A stretch of 64,000 nt of DNA, taken from Chrysoperla carnea (taxonomy: Eukaryota; Arthropoda; Insecta; Neuroptera; Chrysopidae). Every line of letters begins with the position of its first letter. Positions within the stretch are counted from its first letter, which is position 1. The position numbers were made by a program, and so were the translations under genes. Location: assembly GCF_905475395.1 (NCBI RefSeq), contig NC_058338.1, forward strand, positions 98,255,435-98,319,434, written 5' to 3'. The notes beneath the pieces were generated by a model that worked only from the letters and a program-made list of their open reading frames with translations, was not told where the DNA came from and ran no database searches. Below are positions 58,248 through 64,000 of the stretch, in pieces.

Positions 58248-59448
58248 AAAAATATAAAAACAAATTTTGTGTATTATTTGAACAACTTTAATATCAAAAG
58301 TTGATACTACTTTACCCTCTAAAAAATTAAAAAAAAAAAATCCGTTTATAGAATGTATTCCACCGTTATATATATTTAGTCCTTAGGTTCAAAAATGGGG
58401 CAGTTTTACATAAATGCATGTAAAATTCAAAATTGAACTTTTATACATAGTTTATGATGAGATCTTCGTTTACTGTAATGGTGTCCTATTTTTGAACGGA
58501 AGGACTAAAAACTTCAAAACGCAACCAACTCCTCAATACTCGACAAACTCGTAATTACAACAACACATGGTTATCAAAATTAAGAAACATTCAAGGTAAA
58601 TAAGTGAAATAGATTTTAAAAAATGCAATAGAGCTACATTTGATCATATATTATTAAAAAAACATTGATAACTGCTGCTGGATTCGAACTAATTAATCAT
58701 TAAAATAGTAAACAATGATATGGACGCCTTACGAAACGCCGATGTCTTCCGTCCAAAGCATGCCTAAATAATTATTAGTTTTAATAGCGACTTTTTAATA
58801 AAGTTAATCATAAATTCATGAATTAAAATTAAACACTAATTAAATTAATCCAATACAATCTATAAAAATTGAAATAAGTTTTATATCTAATTTGTGTTAA
58901 ATATTATGAAAACAGGTATATTGTGTACTTAAATACTCTACCCTATGAAAGATAAAAAACATGCGCGCTCGTAAGCACGCAGTTTTATTGCTCTAATTAA
59001 GTTTTTTCCCTTTACAATTTTTTTCTTACTTTTAAGTAAATGTTTTAACAATAAGTCTTTTTTTAACAACATTTTTGTGAACGATACTCAATTATTAAAT
59101 AAATAAATAAAAACTACACAATAATCAAATTAATCGAATACAATCAATAAAAATAGTAAAAAAGTTTAATCTATAACTTGTGTTGAATATAATACATATT
59201 TGAAAAACATGAACAGGTGTTGTAGTGTGTTATGTACTACGGATACTTACCCGAAGTTGGATAAAAGGTGTGTGCGTTAATTATACGCACGTTGATTTCT
59301 TTTAATTTCGATACGCTATCTATATCTTTCTAAAGTAATTATATATACTATGAAAAATATCCGTCAATGGTGAAACCTATAAATGGAAAAACTGTAAAAT
59401 TTGTGAAAAAAAAAAACAGAGAAAACCGTTATATCTTGTAAATGTGTA
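58248..59448. repeat. Interior AT-rich region with a small inverted-repeat element and a 300-bp direct duplication
   Basis: 58376-58508: TTTAGTCCTTAGGTTCAAAA pairs with TTTTTGAACGGAAGGACTAA, a 130-bp palindromic element. 58790-58925 and 59090-59225 are diverged direct copies (TAATCCAATACAATC / TAATCGAATACAATC). Nothing coding. Confidence 0.55.
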
Positions 59449-60807
59449 TGAAAATTTTCTTAGATGAAAAAATTATTTTGCTGAAAAAAATTATAACGAT
59501 TTACCAAATATTCTATAAGACATATACCTATTTTAAAATTCAACTAAAATTCACTCAATAGTTTTCAAACAGTGATCAATTCTAGCTAAAATGTTTCAAT
59601 AGCCTTTCATTTATCGAGAAAATTTTCTTAAATGAAAAAGTTGTTTTGCTGAAGAAAATTATAACGATTTACCAAATATTCTATAAGACATATACCTATT
59701 TTAAAATTCAACTAAAATTCACTCAATAGTTTTCAAACAGTGATCAATTCTAGCTAAAATGTTTCAATAGCCTTTCATTTATCGAGAAAATTTTCTTAAA
59801 CGAAAAAGTTGTTTTGCTGAAGAAAATTATGACGCCTTTCCAAAGATGATTATTCTATAACACATATACCTATTTTAAAATTCAACTAAAATTCACTCAA
59901 TAGTTTTCAAACAGTGATCAATTCTGGAAAGATTGTTTCGAAATGCATTCGTTATTCCAAAAAATTATCTTAAAAAAAATTTTAATTTGCAGAAAAAAAT
60001 TATTGTCAATTTTCCAAAAAACACCCGCTAACTATTAAACAATGTACATATTACCTTTCATTTAAAATAGGATAATCATTGAAAATGGTGGCCAAACAGT
60101 GACCAATTCTACCTAAATTGTTTCAATAGCCTTTCATTTAACGAGAAAATTTTTTTAAATGAAAAAGTTATTTTGCTGTAGAAAATTATGACGCTTTTCC
60201 AAAGATGATTATTCTATAAGACATATACCTATTTTAAAATCCAACTAAAATTCACTCAATAGTTTTCAAACAGTGATCAATTCTGGATAGATTGTTTCGA
60301 AATGCATTCGTTATTCCAAAAAATTATCTTAAAAATAAATTTTAATTTGCAGAAAAAAATTATTGTCAATTTTCCAAAAAACACCCACAACGTAAAAAAA
60401 ACACTCAGAAAATTTGCGATCACAAAAAATTTATACTCACACACATTCGCATGTCTTTCAACATTCAAGAAAATTTTCAAAAAAAAAATTTTTTTCATAA
60501 GAAAATTTTCTTACATATTTTCCGAAATTTTCCATATTTTTGTTGTTGAATATCTTATTTTCATTACTCATTGTTAAACGTAGCTTAAAACTAACGTAAG
60601 CAAAATAAATTTGTTGGTCATAATAATACAAAGAGGATGATTTTCCCAAGATTTTCTTATTAATTTCACTTTTTATGGGTAGCTTAATGATACTGGGAGT
60701 TGATCTTATAATATAGCGTTCTAAATTATTCCATTCTGAGTCACAATTAATGTTTTTTTTTTATTCTTTATTTTCTCGACTATTTTTTAGCGGCCAACTT
60801 CAGCTTC
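59449..60807. repeat. Right terminal inverted repeat of the 18.6-kb element
   Basis: Five units of about 168-186 bp, marked by TTTTCAAACAGTGATCAATT (about 59563, 59732, 59905, variant 60090, 60262), lie inside a 360-bp outer part that mirrors the left end. The left arm has three such units, so the arms differ by unit number and by patchy indels. Confidence 0.9.
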
Positions 60808-61500
60808 ATGGTTTAGAATGTCATTTTTAGTACTTTTGTGGTACTCTTGTCCAGTAGTGTGAGCTTCTTCAGCTGCTTTATCTGCCAGTTCGTTACCCTC
60901 TATATTTGCTTGTCCAGGTACCCATAGGAATGTTATTTTGATATTTTTGTCGAGAAGTTCATAGACACACCTTATACTCCACAGATAGTGGAGCTAATTT
61001 GTTTGTTTTCGAGTGCCCTTAAAACACTTAGAAGTCTGTGATGATTACGAATTGGTTGTTATTTATTGAGTTTATATATTTTATTGATTTATAAATGGCA
61101 GTTGCTTCGGCTGTAAAACTGGATGCGTGTGGATTTAGTTTGTATCTTTGGATATTATTTTCATGGACAAATGCACAGGCTGTGGATGTGTCATTCCTCG
61201 ATCCGTCTGTGTATATTTTAGTATGATGTTGATATTTTTGTATTAATTGTTTAAATTTATTTTTATGTATTTTTATCGGGATCTGATGTTTTGGTATGAG
61301 ATTTAGTTTTGTATTTACATTTATTTTGTAATTAATCCAGGGTGGGTCGAATTCGGTGGTGTTTAGCTTGTGAATCTGTGCTATTTGTTGTTTATCTATT
61401 TCTAATGATCGCAAGATGTCATCTAGTTTTTCTGATAAAGGGTGTGGTAAAGATTTTTTCAGAATGTATTTTTGTTCAGGAATGTTTTGTTTCGTTGTAT
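60808..61500 (-). pseudogene. I-type LINE ORF2: RNase H region
   Basis: A frame with YTDGSRND (first catalytic Asp), FTAEATAIYKSI (Glu) and VIITDF (second Asp; the usual next residue is Ser, and a stop follows), then in shifted frame WVPGQANIEGNELADKAAEE, the end of RNase H. This follows endonuclease sequence with no RT between, so about 1.5-2 kb of RT has been deleted. It ends at the boundary of the 18.6-kb element and resumes at 42227. Confidence 0.85.
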
Positions 61501-62161
61501 TGTTTGACGAAATAATAATCGGGTAATGATCACTGGATCATAAGTCTGGGTGAGTGTCCCAGTTCACTTTAGTGATGAGTGAGGATGTGCATAATGTAAT
61601 GTCGATGCAGGAGAATGTGCCCGATGTTGTCGAGAAATGCGTGTTTCTACCGTTATTTAGTATTACTAATTCTTCGTTATCTTGTGTGATGTTTTCTATG
61701 ATTTTTCCTCTTCGACATGTGTTGGTACTTCCGATTAAGTTTGAGTAGGTATTAGTATCTCCTAAGACCAGAAAGGGGCTCTCAAGCTGGTCTATGATTT
61801 GTTGTATTTGATTTTTCGTGAAGGATTCTCTTGGTGGAATGTAAATATTACATATTGTTATGTTATTGTGATTTGTTAAATGTATTTTTGTTGTCACGGT
61901 TTGTAGATTGCTTTGAGTATCTATTTTTTCTGCATAAATGTCGTTTCGTATAAATGTCGCTACTCCTCCAGAGACAATATTTCCGTCCAGGAAATCGAAT
62001 CTGTAGGGGAAGTATCCAGTTATGTGGCTTGTGTTTTTTGTTAAGAGATGAGTTTCCTGTAGGTATATAATTTCTGGATGGTATTTTTGTATGAGCAGCT
62101 GGAGTTCTGGTAGTCGGAGGAAAAAACTATTAACATTCCATTGTATAATTGTAAAATCCAT
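61501..62161 (-). pseudogene. I-type LINE ORF2: APE-like endonuclease
   Basis: Starts MDFTIIQWNVNSF. Catalytic landmarks are visible: WNVN, LQETHL (Glu), GDTNTYSNL (Asp, Asn) and SDHYPI (Asp-His), the last just after an in-frame TGA at 61538-61540. The family nicks target DNA to prime reverse transcription. The domain is nearly complete, but the stop, the RT deletion and the RNase H lesions make the copy inactive. Confidence 0.9.
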
Positions 62162-63490
62162 TGCAAATTAAAAGTTCTATGGATGTTTTTATACTAATTT
62201 AATAGAGTGAGGTAGTGGTTATTTGTTCGAGTCTTCTTTCGTGGAGACTTCTGGATTTTTGATTCTGATTGGTCGCTTGTGATGAGTATTAGTAATTAGT
62301 TTTTTCATCTGGTAATTGCCGATTTAATGGGCTTTTTGGAGTGTATATTGGATATTTTGTGTAGGTTATCGAGTTGTGTCATTATTACCTCGGGGTCAGC
62401 ATTGTATTTTTTAATTATGTGTTCAATGTTGGGTTGGCCATGTGTTTCAGTGATAAAGTCTTTAAACGTGTTGAAATTGAATATGAAATTATCAGGATCA
62501 TCTTCTAGGGTTTTGCGGAATAGTTCAATATTTTCTAATATTATGTTTTTTGTTGTTTTATGTGGGAGTTTTTTTATTTTTGGTTCGGGGGTTTCCTGGT
62601 GAGATGTGCTTTGTGAGTCTTTGTGTGAGATACTATCCTCCTCGATTCGCTGTTTTAGTTTTTTGATAGATAGATTTGAACTCTGTCCCCGATTCGGACT
62701 CTTAGAGTGAACACGTTTTTTTATTTCTTTTTCTAATGTTAAGGGATCTTGTGGAATGGTTTGTGCTATGTTTTGGGTGATTATGGTTTGTTGTTGATTT
62801 CCTGGAAGATTTTTTTGGGAGGATATTTGTTTCAGTGTGTGGTGGTAATTATTGAATGTTAGTTAATTGTGTTTGGTTTTCTGGAGGGTTTTGTGGGAGA
62901 ATATTTGTTTCAGTGTGTTGTGTTTGTATTTCTGTTGGTGTCGATGTGTTGATAGGAGTGTTTGTGTTAGTTTTATCGGATGTGGCTTGAGGTGTATGGG
63001 TTGAGGATCTGCAAGTATCCTCTGAATGTCCGAATCTTTGACAAAGATTGCATTTTACTTCGTTTATGGATATGCGCATTCGATACGTCTTGCAATCAAA
63101 AGCTACGTCTAGGGTTTCTGGTATAGCCGGGTGATCCGCATCTACAAACACATATCTTCGGAAACTGCGGATATGTTTAAGGTTTTGATCGAGTCGTGCT
63201 GACATGAAGAAGATATCTGATGAGGGTTTAGCTCCAAGTTTTTTCAATTCGTTTAGCAATAATTCGTTTGGTACTGTTGGGAAAACCCAGAGAATTATTC
63301 TGTGTGATGGTGTGATGTATTTTTTGATTGGTACATCTACATTGTTTACTTTAATAGTTTTATATTTATTTGTGAGATTTTTTGCATCCTCTATTGATTT
63401 TAGATATACGCAGATACGGCCGTTGGAGATTCGAGAATGGTTTTACTGTAATTTGTATTTAACATGGCGATTTATTGTTATTGATTTTTA
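62162..63490 (-). pseudogene. I-type LINE ORF1 (gag-like, CCHC knuckle)
   Basis: On the minus strand a frame runs from near 63440 (NGRICVYLKSIEDAKNL) through LNELKKLGAKPSSD, SFRRYVFVDADHPAIPETL to CNLCQRFGHSEDTC, a zinc knuckle (C-x2-C-x4-H-x4-C), then a Thr/Pro/Asn-rich tail with a duplicated 60-bp stretch (ETNILPQNP / ETNILPKKS). It is stopped at 62849 and continues in another frame. A stop just upstream of 63440 blocks the natural start. It would bind element RNA. Confidence 0.8.
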
Positions 63491-64000
63491 AATATTATAT
63501 TAAATTGTTTTGATAAATGTTTTGTAAAAATTATTGGATATATATAATGTTGTTTGTGTACTCACCATTACCAGTGAGTACATGGTATATACTGGTTGTT
63601 TAATTTACATCTTGGTATAGTACATCTCCCACGAGCATGAGAGTACGTATATATGTGTTAAGCAATTCGTACAAGAAAGAAGTGTCGTAGCATGTGTTCT
63701 TGCTATGAGTTGAATAGCTAGTAGCATTGAAATGCGTTGAGTTTCATACAGCACTCACAGCAGCGGTAGAACTATCTACACGCATTACTCAACGCATGTA
63801 CTCCTATAACAAGTCTTTCTTACACGCATTACTCAACGCATGTACTATGTCTTACTCGTGTAAAAAGCCTATGCCAAGATGTAAATTAAACGCATGGTAT
63901 ATACACAACACTGTGAAGCTATTTATTATACCTGTTCACTGTTTTGAAACAATTTTAGAATTTGATTGTTAGATAATATTATTTTATTTATAGCAAAATT
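63491..64000. repeat. Probable LINE 5' region with short direct repeats
   Basis: Lies upstream of ORF1 on the minus strand. CGCATTACTCAACGCATGTA occurs twice (about 63781 and 63825), with ATGCGTTGAGT inverted at 63732, and GTGAGTACATGG / CTCACCATTACCAGTGAG form a small palindrome near 63561. The edge of the LINE is not reached. Confidence 0.4.

Larger units (their letters stand above)
42228..60807. mobile_element. 18.6-kb long-terminal-inverted-repeat element carrying gene G3
   Basis: Direct repeats ATGGCTTAGAATG (42215-42227) and ATGGTTTAGAATG (60808-60820) flank it. Inside them lie inverted ends, GCTGAAGTTGGCCGCTAAAA on the left and its inverse on the right. The LINE into which it is inserted reads ...KSTKNDILNH up to the right end and resumes INELFIQKRTDE at the left, one continuous protein. 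Internal content: G3, repeats A and H, two TTAA families, a mariner-like MITE and foldbacks. No transposase, polymerase or integrase was found. The design matches FB-like elements; the exact ends, and a duplication of 8-13 bp, remain uncertain by a few bases. Confidence 0.8.

Noticed and set aside
58670..58745. tRNA-like B box AGTTCGAATCCAGC on the minus strand
   Set aside because: Only the B box matches; no A box and no paired arms.
42228..60807. Maverick/Polinton or integrated DNA virus
   Set aside because: Size and inverted ends fit, but no polymerase B, integrase, ATPase, protease or capsid gene is visible, and the direct repeat is longer than 6 bp.
42228..60807. Two unrelated foldback copies that only happen to flank the region
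   Set aside because: Possible in principle, but the 13-bp direct repeat and the continuous LINE protein across both outer junctions favour one insertion. Kept open as the refuting case.

Overview
The window is eukaryotic, AT-rich and repeat-dense: spliced genes with long introns, Ty3/Gypsy and several non-LTR retrotransposon remnants, a tRNA-derived SINE, hAT-like, TTAA-target and mariner-like non-autonomous elements, and many long inverted-repeat (foldback) elements. Together these suggest an insect. I cannot fix the order; a dipteran is only a weak impression. No bacterial operon, CRISPR, rRNA or intact tRNA gene is visible. Coordinates of spliced genes below come from reading GT/AG sites and checking that intron phases fit, not from transcripts.

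Layout. 1-1290: minus-strand Ty3/Gypsy fragment (gag, zinc knuckle, protease, start of RT). 1240-3270: repeats. 3275-17453, plus strand: gene G1, at least five exons, 5' part missing to the left; its product is acidic, rich in Cys pairs and Pro. Introns hold a foldback with 157-bp subrepeats (7318-8690), a 2.0-kb hAT-like element with a perfect 8-bp duplication (9311-11308) and a SINE with a 16-bp duplication (15031-15282). 22345-33606, plus strand: gene G2, four exons, 414 aa, with a winged-helix-like N-terminus, then Pro-rich, very acidic and basic parts; it looks like a distant relative of G1. A 1.9-kb foldback sits in its first intron. 33607-42227: repeats and LINE remnants.

42228-60807 looks like one 18.6-kb element. 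It is bounded by inverted repeats of about 0.9 and 1.4 kb that contain 170-bp subrepeats, and by a 13-bp direct repeat (12/13 match). It splits a single LINE copy: the LINE RNase H region ends at 60808 and its protein reading resumes at 42227 in frame. The element carries a spliced gene, G3 (154 aa, coiled coil plus RGG/Arg-Gly-rich tail), and many nested smaller elements, but I see no transposase. The architecture recalls Drosophila FB elements and the large FB-bounded transposing elements that carry genes.

The second highlight is a 0.2-kb terminal-inverted-repeat MITE (ends CCCTGGTGG...CCACCAGGG, 2-bp target duplications), present four times. One copy lies inside a coding exon of G1. Its ends contain GT and AG splice sites; removing 6402-6546 as an intron restores the frame and matches the phase of the next exon, adding exactly three codons. 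The canonical element would also add nine bases after splicing. This is the signature of an introner-like, intron-generating transposon.
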